A stretch of DNA of 64,000 bases, from assembly GCA_910589595.1 (NCBI GenBank), contig CAJUTM010000015.1, positions 1 through 64,000 on the forward strand. The letters run 5' to 3'. Source of the DNA: an uncultured Eubacterium sp. Lineage in GTDB: Bacteria > Bacillota > Clostridia > Lachnospirales > Lachnospiraceae. The position numbers were made by a program, and so were the translations under genes. Shown one piece after another: positions 45,029-54,323 of this stretch (the first letter of the stretch is position 1; each line of letters begins with the position of its first letter). The notes beneath the pieces were generated by a model that ran no database searches, was not told the DNA's origin, and saw nothing but the letters and a program-made list of their open reading frames with translations.

Positions 45029-45089
45029 TTCCATAACCTCCTGCTGTTTTTATTTCGCAAATTCTGGCTCCTCAGGCAGAACAGAATTT

Positions 45090-46148
45090 TTACTGCACTG
45101 TAACACTTACATTATATTTTCCTGCCACATAATTATGATAATTATACAAATATAAATGCGTGACTGTGATTTTTGCCGTACCTTTTTTCTTTGCCGTAAC
45201 AACACCATAATCATCTACCGCTGCCACTTCAGGATTAGAGGAACGATACCGTAACCCGTCTGACAAAAGAGTATACCATACCTGTTCCGTTTTAAAATGT
45301 GTGACAAGCGTATGCCGGTTTCCTTTTAACATCTCTATCTGTTTTGTATCCGGCTGAATTTCATCAATCGCACGGTACGGTATCTGCTGTTTCCCAGAAT
45401 CCGGCTCATCTTTCAGGCGGCTGTCAACAAAGAGTTCATAATGTGCTTCTTTCTCTGACGAATCTTTTACTTTCTTCATATACGGTGACATTACAACACG
45501 CGCTTTACACTTTTTGAACGCCCCTGCCCCAATATAATTTACCCACTTAGGAATTTTTAATTTCTTTATTGACTTACATCCCTCAAAGGCATGGTCATTA
45601 ATTTCCATCAGCTTTTCAGGCAGGGTAATTGACTTGAGATTTTTACAGTTGGCAAAAGCATGGGAGCCAATAACTGCCACTTTATCGGGAACACGATATC
45701 TTTTCGCTTTCTTCCCCCGGGGATAAACATTCAGCCAGATACCGCCCATGTAGTCGTGGAACAGGATTCCCTTTTCACTGTAACTTTCGCGGGTATTCTT
45801 TTTCATCTGCACCGATTTCAAATTAGGCAGTGAGGCAAACTCTCCCCCATATCCAAAATACTCTTTCAACGTAATCTTTTTAATCTTTTTCGGATGCTTA
45901 AAACGGGAGGGCAACGCCCTCACCTGCAAATAACCAATCTTTGCCGGTATTTTTACGTGTGCCGCCGAACCATTATAAGCGTCAAGATAGGCAACTGTCC
46001 GTATGGCACAGTCCCCTTTTTTATAAATGGAATATGTAAAATCTGCCTTTTTAAGTCCTTTCCTTACAACCCTTATCCTTGCGTCTGCCATATTTGCCGA
46101 TGACAATACAAGGGAAAGCACCAAAAACATTGCCACAGCCTTTTTCAT
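45090..46148 (-). CDS. Secreted BspA-like leucine-rich repeat protein with Big2 domain
   Basis: A 352-residue exported protein: signal peptide (MKKAVAMFLVLSLVLSSANM, cut near ADA), LRR_5/BspA-type repeats (about 60-215, with IGSHAFANCKNLKSITLPEK and INDHAFEGCKSIKKLKIPKW), a linker and a C-terminal Big2 Ig-like domain (YRSSNPEVAAVDDYGVVTAK). These occur on gut Clostridia surfaces and bind host or microbial ligands. No wall anchor is seen. The ATG at 46148 is preferred because GGAGG lies 5 bases upstream. Confidence 0.8.
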   Translation of the reverse strand: MKKAVAMFLVLSLVLSSANMADARIRVVRKGLKKADFTYSIYKKGDCAIRTVAYLDAYNGSAAHVKIPAKIGYLQVRALPSRFKHPKKIKKITLKEYFGYGGEFASLPNLKSVQMKKNTRESYSEKGILFHDYMGGIWLNVYPRGKKAKRYRVPDKVAVIGSHAFANCKNLKSITLPEKLMEINDHAFEGCKSIKKLKIPKWVNYIGAGAFKKCKARVVMSPYMKKVKDSSEKEAHYELFVDSRLKDEPDSGKQQIPYRAIDEIQPDTKQIEMLKGNRHTLVTHFKTEQVWYTLLSDGLRYRSSNPEVAAVDDYGVVTAKKKGTAKITVTHLYLYNYHNYVAGKYNVSVTVQ

Positions 46149-46162
46149 AGTGACCTCCATCT

Positions 46163-46627
46163 TCAAATTATATTGTTTTCTTCGAGATAACGCAAAAAAT
46201 CTTCGCCCCCCTCGCATACATCCTCATATGTCTCATCAAAATTGCCCGTATACCACGGATCTGCTATGTCTCTGCCATCGCCGCCAAAAGCGAGTAGTTT
46301 ATATATTTTACCTTCCGGATCACCGCCAAATATGCGGTTCATGTTTCTTATATTCCATGTATCCATGCCGATTATATAATCATATTCCGCATAATCCCGT
46401 CGGGTAATCTGGCTGGCGCGGTGGGGTATTATCGGAATACCCATTTCATTCATTTTTCGTACCGTTCCACAGTGTGGGGTGTTCCCTAACTCCTCCGTAC
46501 TGGTCGCTTTGGAATCAATGGTAAACTGCTCCGCAAGTCCCCGTTTGTTCACCATATCCTGAAAAACGAACTGAGCCATAGGGGATCTGCAAATATTTCC
46601 GTGGCAGACGAATAAAATTTTTATCAT
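46163..46627 (-). CDS. Low-molecular-weight protein-tyrosine phosphatase
   Basis: A 154-residue LMW-PTP with the P-loop VCHGNICRSP (catalytic Cys and Arg) at the N terminus and the general acid in IADPWYTGNF. It dephosphorylates tyrosine or arginine residues of proteins; the partner kinase is not nearby. It is the last host gene before the mobile element, whose integrase ends 180 bases upstream of its start. Confidence 0.9.
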   Translation of the reverse strand: MIKILFVCHGNICRSPMAQFVFQDMVNKRGLAEQFTIDSKATSTEELGNTPHCGTVRKMNEMGIPIIPHRASQITRRDYAEYDYIIGMDTWNIRNMNRIFGGDPEGKIYKLLAFGGDGRDIADPWYTGNFDETYEDVCEGGEDFLRYLEENNII

Positions 46628-46806
46628 GTTGCTAAAACCTCCGTAAATGCTTGATTTTGCTGTATTTTCAAGGGTTCCAGTTATGTTTACATTTTGCTTG
46701 TGACAGAGACATTTTTACTCATTTCGGTATAATTGGGTATAACTCGGCATAGATTGTCAATCGTTTGGTCTATAAATTGGTCTAATTTCAATATTTGTAG
46801 ACCACG
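46628..46806. other. Left end of the mobile element; probable attachment and Int arm-site region
   Basis: An AT-rich gap between the phosphatase start and the integrase stop. Two kinds of short direct repeats occur next to the integrase: GGTATAA twice (46729 and 46738) and TTGGTCTA twice (46766 and 46780), a typical arrangement for integrase arm-binding sites. CTTGA/TCAAG arms near 46651-46674 could mark the crossover. There is no tRNA gene here. The exact junction cannot be fixed because the right end is outside the window. Confidence 0.45.
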
Positions 46807-48009
46807 CTATCCTTCACATACTTTTTCCATCTCTTCACCCAAATCTTCAAACTGCAAATGAGTATATGTATTGAGCGTTACACCGATGTCTGAATGTCCC
46901 ATTATGTATTGTAGCTTTTTAGGATTGACACCCGACTTTGCCATATTGCTACAAAATGTATGCCTTGCTACATGAGGGGTAATCACTGGAAGCTCTTTCT
47001 TATAAATCTTATTATACTTCTCACGGATATGTTGAAAATATTTCTCCCAATGTAAAGCAACCATAGGCATATTATTTTTGTCCAGATACAGAAATCCGCA
47101 CTTGCCGTCAATCATTGGTTCAATTTTAGGCTTTTTACGGTTTTCCAAGATACGTTTAAAGCATTCCCTTACTTCATCAGACATAGGCACAAATCTCACA
47201 CCTTTTTCTGTCTTGGGTGTTTCTATGACATATTCCATATCCCTTTTTCTCTGTAGCTGATGGTCAATCCTGATTCTATTATTCACAAAATCAATATCTT
47301 CTTTTGTCAAACCACAAAATTCAGAAATACGAAGTCCTGTTTTGAATAGGATAAAGATACCCTCATAGTATTTGGAAAAGTGCTTATCTGCTTTTACAAA
47401 GTTCAAAAATGCCCTTTCCTGCTCTCTGGTAATTGCTTCCCTCGTAACAGAATCATTTACTACTACTGTAGCAAGCTGGAACTCAAACGGATTCTTTCGG
47501 ATCAAATCATCCTCTACCGCCATTTGGAATGCCGGTCTGACTACTCCCCTTATGGAATGGATGGAACTATATCCCCTTTTGTCCTTATCTTGCAGTTTTA
47601 TCAGCCATTCTTTCGCATCTGATATTCTGACAGTATCAATCCGTTTCTTGCCGAAATCCTCTTTCTTTATAATGTTGATTACAAAATTATAATTGGCTTT
47701 TGTATTATGTTTTACGCCATGCTGCTGTGAAACATACTTCTCCACTAATTCAAGTACGGTAGTATTCCCACCATTCGGCATGATATAATCATCTAAAGCC
47801 TTTTGAATCTGTTTCTCTTTTTCTCTCAGGGAAATATCCTTACGCTTGCCTTTGGGTACTGCATCTGATTCAGTCAGCTTCCAACTGTATACAGATTTTC
47901 TTTCACCAGAAGCATCAAGGTATCTGTATTTATATCTCCCGTCTTTTTCCTGGCTCTCTCCTGTCCATAGTTTTCGACCTTTACTATCACGTCTAATAAC
48001 GTCTGACAA
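46807..48009 (-). CDS. int: Tyrosine integrase, Tn916/Tn1545 type
   Basis: A 400-residue site-specific recombinase. The N-terminal arm-binding domain (RDSKGRKLWTGESQEKDGRY) and SLREKEKQIQKAL closely follow Tn916 Int, then a SAM-like core-binding domain. The catalytic domain has RISEFCGLT, HVARHTFCSNMAKSG, the LQYIMGHSD His box and the nucleophile tyrosine in LNTYTHLQ. The TTG at 48009 with GGAG upstream gives the usual length of about 400 residues; a longer frame to 48069 adds unlikely residues. Excisionase lies just upstream, so the element can probably excise. Confidence 0.92.
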   Translation of the reverse strand: MSDVIRRDSKGRKLWTGESQEKDGRYKYRYLDASGERKSVYSWKLTESDAVPKGKRKDISLREKEKQIQKALDDYIMPNGGNTTVLELVEKYVSQQHGVKHNTKANYNFVINIIKKEDFGKKRIDTVRISDAKEWLIKLQDKDKRGYSSIHSIRGVVRPAFQMAVEDDLIRKNPFEFQLATVVVNDSVTREAITREQERAFLNFVKADKHFSKYYEGIFILFKTGLRISEFCGLTKEDIDFVNNRIRIDHQLQRKRDMEYVIETPKTEKGVRFVPMSDEVRECFKRILENRKKPKIEPMIDGKCGFLYLDKNNMPMVALHWEKYFQHIREKYNKIYKKELPVITPHVARHTFCSNMAKSGVNPKKLQYIMGHSDIGVTLNTYTHLQFEDLGEEMEKVCEG

Positions 48010-48121
48010 TGTTCTCTCGCTCCTTTCATATAACAAGAGCCATCTGTATGATACTTCCCATAATACCACACATCCGGCTCAAAATCCATTGTTCATTCTT
48101 CTATTTTCATCTATCCGAATA

Positions 48122-48352
48122 TTAAATAGCGTCCATATGCTCATTAACATATTGTTCAAACATGACACGCTTAATCTGCGCTCTTGTGCCATTCCATAAG
48201 ATAAACTTCTCATCCTTGTGTTCATCTACAAATTTTGCCAGTTTCTTATATCCAATTCCGAAATACTCTGCTGATTCCGTAAGACTAAGCGTGTATTTCT
48301 GCCACCACGGAAGCTGTAAACTGCTCTCTGTACTTATAACCGATTCCTCCAT
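48122..48352 (-). CDS. xis: Excisionase (Tn916 Xis-like)
   Basis: A 76-residue winged-helix protein (LPWWQKYTLSLTESAEYFGI ... GTRAQIKRVMFEQYVNEH) closely resembling Tn916 Xis and its MerR-like DNA-binding fold. It bends the attachment DNA and directs the neighbouring integrase toward excision. It is located upstream of int on the same strand. Confidence 0.82.
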   Translation of the reverse strand: MEESVISTESSLQLPWWQKYTLSLTESAEYFGIGYKKLAKFVDEHKDEKFILWNGTRAQIKRVMFEQYVNEHMDAI

Positions 48353-48363
48353 TCCTTTGCTGT

Positions 48364-48615
48364 TTATTTTTTGCCGGCAATCTTTTTCAGTCTGCCGCTG
48401 TATTCGTTTCCGATCGTTTCAACCTTCCGGATCGCTTTCTCGTATTTGCATTTTAATGCCGTCACTTCCTCAATAAGTGAGTCATAATTCTCCTTATAGT
48501 TCCTTATGGATTCCAGTTCGCTGTAAAGCTGATTCCGCTCCTTTTCTAACCGCTTCGCCTCTTTCTTCCATAGGGAAACGGCGTCTTTGTCGTTGTTTTT
48601 ATTAAATAAACTCAT
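48364..48615 (-). CDS. Small coiled-coil protein
   Basis: An 83-residue, highly charged, almost wholly helical protein (KEAKRLEKERNQLYSELESI ... LKCKYEKAIRKVETI). A small protein of this kind is often found beside xis in Tn916-like elements. There are no catalytic motifs. It is 11 bases upstream of xis, so it probably shares a transcript. A good AGGAG site precedes the ATG. Confidence 0.65.
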   Translation of the reverse strand: MSLFNKNNDKDAVSLWKKEAKRLEKERNQLYSELESIRNYKENYDSLIEEVTALKCKYEKAIRKVETIGNEYSGRLKKIAGKK

Positions 48616-48775
48616 GTCATTCCTCCTGATAAAATTGTATTAAAAAAGAACAGGAGAGTTGTTGTCTTGTTCTTTGTAATAATATATGTTACTTTCTATT
48701 CTACTTAAGATTTTACGAAAAATCATTTGTCTGAATCTCTTGTAACTTTATTTATATTATAGATTCAATGATTTA

Positions 48776-49291
48776 TTACCATGTATCATTATCTAACTCC
48801 GTTCTATTTCTATTTACATATTTGTTCTTTTTTTCCTGTTTATCGTATTTATGTATGTTTTTTATTAAGTTATAAATACAAAACATTGATTTTATGAAGT
48901 ATGCGAAACTGAAAAATAGAAAAAGCAAAGAAAGAATAAAAATATATTGACACCAATTTTTATAATTAACTACCATGAGAAACAAATTTCCAAAACCGGA
49001 TAAGCCGGCAAAAGTTATAGACTGCATAATTATATTAGCTTTATTTACAATAATATTTGTTCCTTTCAGTGCTTTTATATATTCCTTTGAACTGAATGAA
49101 TATATCATCCCTAATACAGTAAAAGCGAACCCTCCCATTGTAGCATTTACTGTAAAAAGATTATATGAAATTTCTTTTATCTCTTCCTGCACGGGCAGTG
49201 ATAAAAACTCAAAAGAGTTATTTAATCGTACTAAAATAAAAGTTAGAATAAAACATATTAAAAATTGTAGTGCTATTTTCAATTTTGACAT
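48776..49291 (-). CDS. Four-helix membrane protein paired with the gene upstream
   Basis: A 171-residue protein with four predicted membrane helices (about 5-22, 48-68, 85-105 and 112-138) and a basic, Lys/Asn-rich cytoplasmic tail. It follows the 318-residue gene by 3 bases, so the pair is surely co-translated. No family was recognised. The pairing of a cytosolic protein with a small membrane protein in a mobile element resembles two-gene exclusion or abortive-infection modules, but that is inference. Confidence 0.6.
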   Translation of the reverse strand: MSKLKIALQFLICFILTFILVRLNNSFEFLSLPVQEEIKEISYNLFTVNATMGGFAFTVLGMIYSFSSKEYIKALKGTNIIVNKANIIMQSITFAGLSGFGNLFLMVVNYKNWCQYIFILSLLFLFFSFAYFIKSMFCIYNLIKNIHKYDKQEKKNKYVNRNRTELDNDTW

Positions 49292-49294
49292 TTA

Positions 49295-50251
49295 TTACTC
49301 CTTATTATATTCTAAAAAATAAGAATAGTTTTCATTAAATAATTGCGTCATCTTAGATTTGTATATTTCCAATAATGCATCTCTACTATGTGAAATAATA
49401 TTTCCGTTACTGATATGATGATCGGCTACATTAATTTTAAAACCGAAATTTTCTTCAAAAAAATTATAAGTTCTTAAATTATCTGTATTTTCTTTTGCAC
49501 ATATGCTCGCTTTGTTGTATATACGCCTCCCTTTTCTCTTTATGATATCAATCAAATTTCTTGAAGCATCTGTGTCGCATACAAAAGACCCTCTATTATT
49601 GTCAAGAGGCTGCAAGCATAGTGACACCTTTAAATTATTATTTAACATCAACGATTCAATTTCTTTGTCAGTCCACCCTAAACTTTCTGATAATATGCCA
49701 ATATTAGGAATTGGTATTTGTAAATCAAGTGTTTTTATTTGTGGATTTTCACAATTATACAATGCGTCTAATGAATGAGGTGTCGGTATCGGTAGTAGTT
49801 CAATGTAGTAATTATTTCTGTAGTTTGTAAAAAATTTATTCAAAAATCTTTCATTCGGAGCTGTTTGTGTACCTACTAACTCTAATATTCTAAGATCAAA
49901 ATCAATATATGCATATGTACATATCTCTATTCCGTTTTTGGATTCATTATTTCCTGGTACAACATCAGATGCTTTATTGTCGAAATAATCTCTTGTAGAA
50001 AAACCAGCACGAATTTTTTGTTTACAAAGCCTCATAAAAACACTTGAATCAGTTGTTGAAATGTAATCAGCCGTTGTATGCAGTGGATCAGTTGTTTCTG
50101 TAATGTTAATAATCTTATTGTCATCAATATTAGAAGTATTATTTTCCAAAATATCATTAAAAATCACTTTAAATTCGTTATTTGTACATATAGTATCATC
50201 TTTATGAGATATCATATTGATTTGAAAGAAATATACTTTTTTATCTGCCAT
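49295..50251 (-). CDS. Cytosolic protein of unknown family, paired with a membrane protein
   Basis: A 318-residue soluble protein that starts VYFFQINMISHKDD. A long alpha/beta region contains ITETTDPLHTTADYISTTD and LELVGTQTAPNERFLNKFF, and the C-terminal half is rich in Asn and Lys. No catalytic motif is recognised; the first strand and layout remind me of uncharacterised families seen with defence genes. It lies between the tape-measure-like gene and a membrane protein gene and is coupled to the latter. Confidence 0.6.
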   Translation of the reverse strand: MADKKVYFFQINMISHKDDTICTNNEFKVIFNDILENNTSNIDDNKIINITETTDPLHTTADYISTTDSSVFMRLCKQKIRAGFSTRDYFDNKASDVVPGNNESKNGIEICTYAYIDFDLRILELVGTQTAPNERFLNKFFTNYRNNYYIELLPIPTPHSLDALYNCENPQIKTLDLQIPIPNIGILSESLGWTDKEIESLMLNNNLKVSLCLQPLDNNRGSFVCDTDASRNLIDIIKRKGRRIYNKASICAKENTDNLRTYNFFEENFGFKINVADHHISNGNIISHSRDALLEIYKSKMTQLFNENYSYFLEYNKE

Positions 50252-50415
50252 TTTAGACCTCCAGTTATGTTTTTACATATTTTAACATATTTAAGCAAAA
50301 AATGACAGAACTTTTATAAGTTGTTTTAACCTCCCGCGACTAAAATCACGGTGTTTTAGTATACTTCATAAAGCCAATATCTGTTTTAACGGAATTTTCA
50401 CAATTACTTTTTTAT

Positions 50416-50443
50416 GGCAGAACCATCAAACAACAGTTCTGCC
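50416..50443. terminator. Hairpin after the tape-measure-like gene
   Basis: Perfect 8-bp stem GGCAGAAC/GTTCTGCC, 11 bases past the stop codon at 50454. The T run is on the plus-strand side (ACATTTTT), so termination of the minus-strand transcript would be weak. Confidence 0.4.
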
Positions 50444-50453
50444 ACATTTTTAC

Positions 50454-52949
50454 TTATCGGATACTTCTTGTGCGTCCTGTAATTCTTCTCTGTTTCATTA
50501 AATTATTTACACCCTCCGAAAACACCTGTTGAACCTTTGTGTCATTTTGCAGGGCATGAATAATATCTTTGGCAGTAGAAGAGTTGGTTACATTCGGCAA
50601 GTCAATGTCAAAATGAATATCACCATAGGATGTTCCCGCATCGTTTCTCACTATCTGTCTCGTATAATCCGGTACACGTATAGCTTTTTGCAGATTGTCC
50701 ATAACATCTACTGTCTGTGGTAGCATATCCGTAAACTTCTGTGTGAGAATGGTTTCATTTGGATTAACACGCACAGGAACATAATCACCTGTCAGTGGTA
50801 CATTGTTTGCACGGACGATACCGCCTGTTTGAAAACCGGCAGAAGAAAATGCATCATCTAATGCTTTCCACATTTTTTTGGACGATATGGTATTTTTTCC
50901 TTTTTTATTGAGCTTATTCTTTTCATACCCCTTGAGAATACCTCTCATAATAAAATCATTGTAAAGAGTATAACCACCTTTTTCTGTAAGCACTTTCCCT
51001 TTATTCCATTTTTTGTCCTTTATTACTTGGTTTACCTTGTGTGTTGGGTCGCTTTTTTTCATCCAGCGGTCGGATGTGCCATTACCAGCATTATTCTTTA
51101 CTGTATTTTCTATTAATGTTTGTATGTTGGATTCTGTTTTTGTTGTACCATCATAGTTACTGCTCGTATGGTTTATCCTACCGTTGTCCGTAAAAGAATC
51201 TCCATATTTTATGGTTGGTGATTTACTATCATTATCACCTTGGTTTCCTCCGCCGTCTTGTCCGTCTTTTGTATCCGGTTTTGTATTCGATTTTGCCTCG
51301 CCATACCACAACTGAATCGTTTTGTTCTGTTTTGACAGAATATCTGCAATCGAAGACTGATCCGCCGTAAGGGATTTTTTAATTCCTGTTACAATTGGTT
51401 GTCCTGTATCAAAAGCTGTCATGATGTCCTTGAAATTGGCAGAGTAATCATAGTTATAATCTTTCGCCGTTTTATCCATAATTCCCTTAATTACTGCACC
51501 GTTTTCATTAATGGCGGTAATGCCGTCTCTCAGCAAAGCATCCGTATCCTTGAACAACCGCTGCATGAGGTCTTCGTATTCAGCATACATATTGTCGAGC
51601 ATATCCTGTTGGTCGCTGATGTATCGGTCATACTCCGTATCCTGTAAATCTTGATTCGCTTCGTCCAGACTCAACTGTATCTTTGCCAGCCTTGCGCGCC
51701 CTTCTTCCGAAGTGTCACCCTTAACAGCAGTAGCCTGTTTCTCAAGCAGAGCAATATTTTTCGTCTTTTCGGCTATATTCTTCTGATAATCATAGAGGTC
51801 TTTTTCAAGATCCAACGCTTTCTTCTTCGCATCGATAATATCTTTCATATAGTCAATCTGTGCCTGATAATATTCCTTCATCAGGTCAATAATGCCCTGT
51901 TCCGCATCATACTCGGTTTTTACCCATTCCTGCTGTTTCTGGATTAATTCATTGTAAGACTTTTCAAAATCCTCAAGTGAATCATACTTGTGTTCACCAC
52001 CATCGCCAAAATCAAGGATGCCTTTCTTTTTCATATCCTCCAAAATGGCACGCTCTTCATTTAGTTCACGAATCTGGTCTTGTGATGTTTCCATTTTAAT
52101 ACCGTAAGCACCAAGAGTACCAAATCCCTCTTTGGTCATTGTTCCGGTATCCGAATCGGTCATTTCTTTCCGTGACATAAGACCGGCAATGAAATCCGCT
52201 TCCGTATTGATCCGGTTTTTATTTTCTGCCATCTCATCTAGCATGGCTGTATGCACTTCACGGATTTCCCTCGTATTATTAGCAATCGTTACATCACATT
52301 CATTGATTGTGTTATCCAGAGTATGTAACTTGGACTGTACCTCATACCATTCATCAGAACCCTCTTTAATTTCTTTGGTCTTTAATGCTTGGTCGAGTGA
52401 TATCTGAATCTGTCTCTTTTCCTCAACAGCTTTTGCCCGTTTATCATTTGTATAGTCATTCTGCTTCTTATAGTATCCGGCAGTTATTATTTTACCCTTC
52501 GCCTCGGCAAGTGATATGGCATTGTCAAGATTTTCTCTTTCGTTCTCAGTTAAACCGATACGGTTCTCATAATCCTGCTGAACGTTATTAATCTGCTGTA
52601 AACGCAGTTCGGCAATCTTTTTCTCCCGTTCATACTCCAGCTTTTGCCATTCGGCTTTGTTCTTTTCCAGTTTTTTTGCAATTTTTATCTGATAACCGTA
52701 TGATTTCTTTAAGTTATCAATCTGTGTATCAACCGATTTGTTTTTCTTTTCGTATCCGATTTCTTTGGCTTCATTTGCCTCTGCGCGGGAAACACGAGAG
52801 TTGTATAAATCAACATAGTTCTGATATTGCTCTTTTTTCAGTTCCCTTTTTTGTTTCTTTGCGTCAGCAAGAGATTGTTTTGCTGATTCTGATTTGTCAT
52901 CATTGTTTTTAGCCAGTTCGCTACACTGACCGGATTTTAAATCCCTCAT
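50454..52949 (-). CDS. Tape-measure-like protein, 3' exon (C-terminal part)
   Basis: An open frame of 831 codons that is probably the downstream exon of the gene beginning at 58823. Its apparent ATG at 52949 lies inside the intron's P9 hairpin and has no ribosome site. Predicted splicing enters at 52930. Contents: a long coiled coil (about 1-250 and 300-450) rich in Lys, Glu and Gln, a low-complexity Asp/Gly/Lys hinge, and a C-terminal domain ending DIDLPNVTNSSTAKDIIHAL, typical of phage tail tape-measure ends. The spliced product would be 2308 residues (6927 coding bases, in frame). Confidence 0.7.
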   Translation of the reverse strand: MRDLKSGQCSELAKNNDDKSESAKQSLADAKKQKRELKKEQYQNYVDLYNSRVSRAEANEAKEIGYEKKNKSVDTQIDNLKKSYGYQIKIAKKLEKNKAEWQKLEYEREKKIAELRLQQINNVQQDYENRIGLTENERENLDNAISLAEAKGKIITAGYYKKQNDYTNDKRAKAVEEKRQIQISLDQALKTKEIKEGSDEWYEVQSKLHTLDNTINECDVTIANNTREIREVHTAMLDEMAENKNRINTEADFIAGLMSRKEMTDSDTGTMTKEGFGTLGAYGIKMETSQDQIRELNEERAILEDMKKKGILDFGDGGEHKYDSLEDFEKSYNELIQKQQEWVKTEYDAEQGIIDLMKEYYQAQIDYMKDIIDAKKKALDLEKDLYDYQKNIAEKTKNIALLEKQATAVKGDTSEEGRARLAKIQLSLDEANQDLQDTEYDRYISDQQDMLDNMYAEYEDLMQRLFKDTDALLRDGITAINENGAVIKGIMDKTAKDYNYDYSANFKDIMTAFDTGQPIVTGIKKSLTADQSSIADILSKQNKTIQLWYGEAKSNTKPDTKDGQDGGGNQGDNDSKSPTIKYGDSFTDNGRINHTSSNYDGTTKTESNIQTLIENTVKNNAGNGTSDRWMKKSDPTHKVNQVIKDKKWNKGKVLTEKGGYTLYNDFIMRGILKGYEKNKLNKKGKNTISSKKMWKALDDAFSSAGFQTGGIVRANNVPLTGDYVPVRVNPNETILTQKFTDMLPQTVDVMDNLQKAIRVPDYTRQIVRNDAGTSYGDIHFDIDLPNVTNSSTAKDIIHALQNDTKVQQVFSEGVNNLMKQRRITGRTRSIR

Positions 52950-53032
52950 GGATTTCCCATGAGATAAGACTATATCTTCTATCTGTTAAATGTTTACATA
53001 ATAAGAGAGACATATATATTTCTCGGTTACAC

Positions 53033-53141
53033 CCAAAAATATACTGTCTCTCTTACCGCTTACGCTAAGAATCATGGTTACACCAGTCATCCTAATTAAA
53101 TTATATTACATATGTATCAAAAATATACAGATACCACGGTT
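53033..53141 (-). repeat. Three GGTGTAACC repeats in the intron P8 loop
   Basis: GGTTACACC occurs on the plus strand three times between the DUF3800 stop and the P8 stem, near 53033, 53075 and 53134. Spacing is irregular. No gene is found in this stretch of about 260 bases. Confidence 0.5.
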
Positions 53142-53251
53142 ACACCCTTTACATATCTGCAAGATATAACGAAGAAATGGCTACGCCTTAGTCCGCTTAT
53201 CTATACATAAGTTACCACACTAGGTTATATTAGTCAATACAAAACGAAATA

Positions 53252-53983
53252 TTATTCTAATAATTGTTTGAATCCAAATCTTTGTTCTGTACAATTATTA
53301 TATCCTTTATATACCTTTTCTTTAAATAATGAATATAAGCCATTATAATCATTACTGCCAATTATATGGCGAATGAATGATATTGGAATAAAGTCAGCTA
53401 GTTGTACTCCCAAGTTATTATCTGATTTAAGAGGAAAACTAAGGATTGAAAGTTTGTCCATTATTGTTTTAGAATCAATAAACAAAGTTCCTCCTGTTAT
53501 CAATCGGTAATAACAGATTTGTAAATATTTGTTTTCAATAGGGTTTCTAGATTCAATGTAAAATGAACCAGTTCCATCTACGCTTAATAAAAAATGGACA
53601 AAGTTTTCTAGTATAATTTGTAAATTAATATCGTAAATATCATTAGTATGACGAGAAAAGTACATTTCATCGTATTTAGCTGTATCAATGGAAGAAACAA
53701 AAACTTTTATTTCTAATTCATTAATTAACCTTTTTATTGATTCAAATAATTTAACTCGTTTGCTATTGTCTGATAAAAATTCAAACCCTTTTCGATTCTT
53801 TCTCATATCATACAGGTGCAGTGGGAGAGATGGGTTTGGCATATTATCCTCTTTAATTTTTTGAAGCTTTGGTACTAATGTATTTTCATAATCATGTTTG
53901 CTTATTGCATATCCGCCTAAAGCAAAATATGTTCCAAATGTATTTGGTTTAACTTCATCTAAAAATAAATAATATTCTGTCAT
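53252..53983 (-). CDS. DUF3800 protein encoded in the group I intron
   Basis: A 243-residue protein matching DUF3800: EYYLFLDEV with the conserved Asp-Glu at the N terminus, FALGGYAI, LPLHLYDMRKNRKGF, then FYIESRNPIENKYLQ and LGVQLADFIPISFIRHI. The conserved acids and the LQLAD-type motif hint at a metal-dependent nuclease, but activity is unproven. It sits wholly within the P8 loop of the intron, where homing endonucleases are usual. GGAG lies 6 bases before the ATG at 53983. Confidence 0.8.
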   Translation of the reverse strand: MTEYYLFLDEVKPNTFGTYFALGGYAISKHDYENTLVPKLQKIKEDNMPNPSLPLHLYDMRKNRKGFEFLSDNSKRVKLFESIKRLINELEIKVFVSSIDTAKYDEMYFSRHTNDIYDINLQIILENFVHFLLSVDGTGSFYIESRNPIENKYLQICYYRLITGGTLFIDSKTIMDKLSILSFPLKSDNNLGVQLADFIPISFIRHIIGSNDYNGLYSLFKEKVYKGYNNCTEQRFGFKQLLE

Positions 53984-54323
53984 AGTCATCTCCAATAATT
54001 AGTATTATAATAATCTATTATATACTAAAAATTGCAAGAATCATAGATAGAATTTATGTTTTTTGTTTGTTTTTTACATTTAACAGATAGTCTACCATTT
54101 CGGACTACCAATCGCTTGTAGTCCTACGCCTGTATTATAACAGGTCTTATTAGTCGTTGAACGTCCCCCTTTTCGGGGCTTCGCTGCTGATTATCCATTG
54201 CTTGTAGCACTTAGGCTTGCGCCATATGCCATACAGTTATTTTTTTCTACTTTCGTCACATTCGCACTTACGCATTTTTCATCGTTATGCTGTAGTATAA
54301 CTGCCTTTAGGAAGTTCCAGCAA

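Noticed and set aside
46651..46676. Sequence ending in AGGGTTCC read as the 3' end of a tRNA gene at the integration site
   Set aside because: No acceptor stem or anticodon arm can be drawn around it on either strand.
52949..52949. ATG at 52949 as the true start of a separate 831-residue protein
   Set aside because: It lies in the intron P9 hairpin, has no ribosome site, and the upstream exon joins in frame after predicted splicing.
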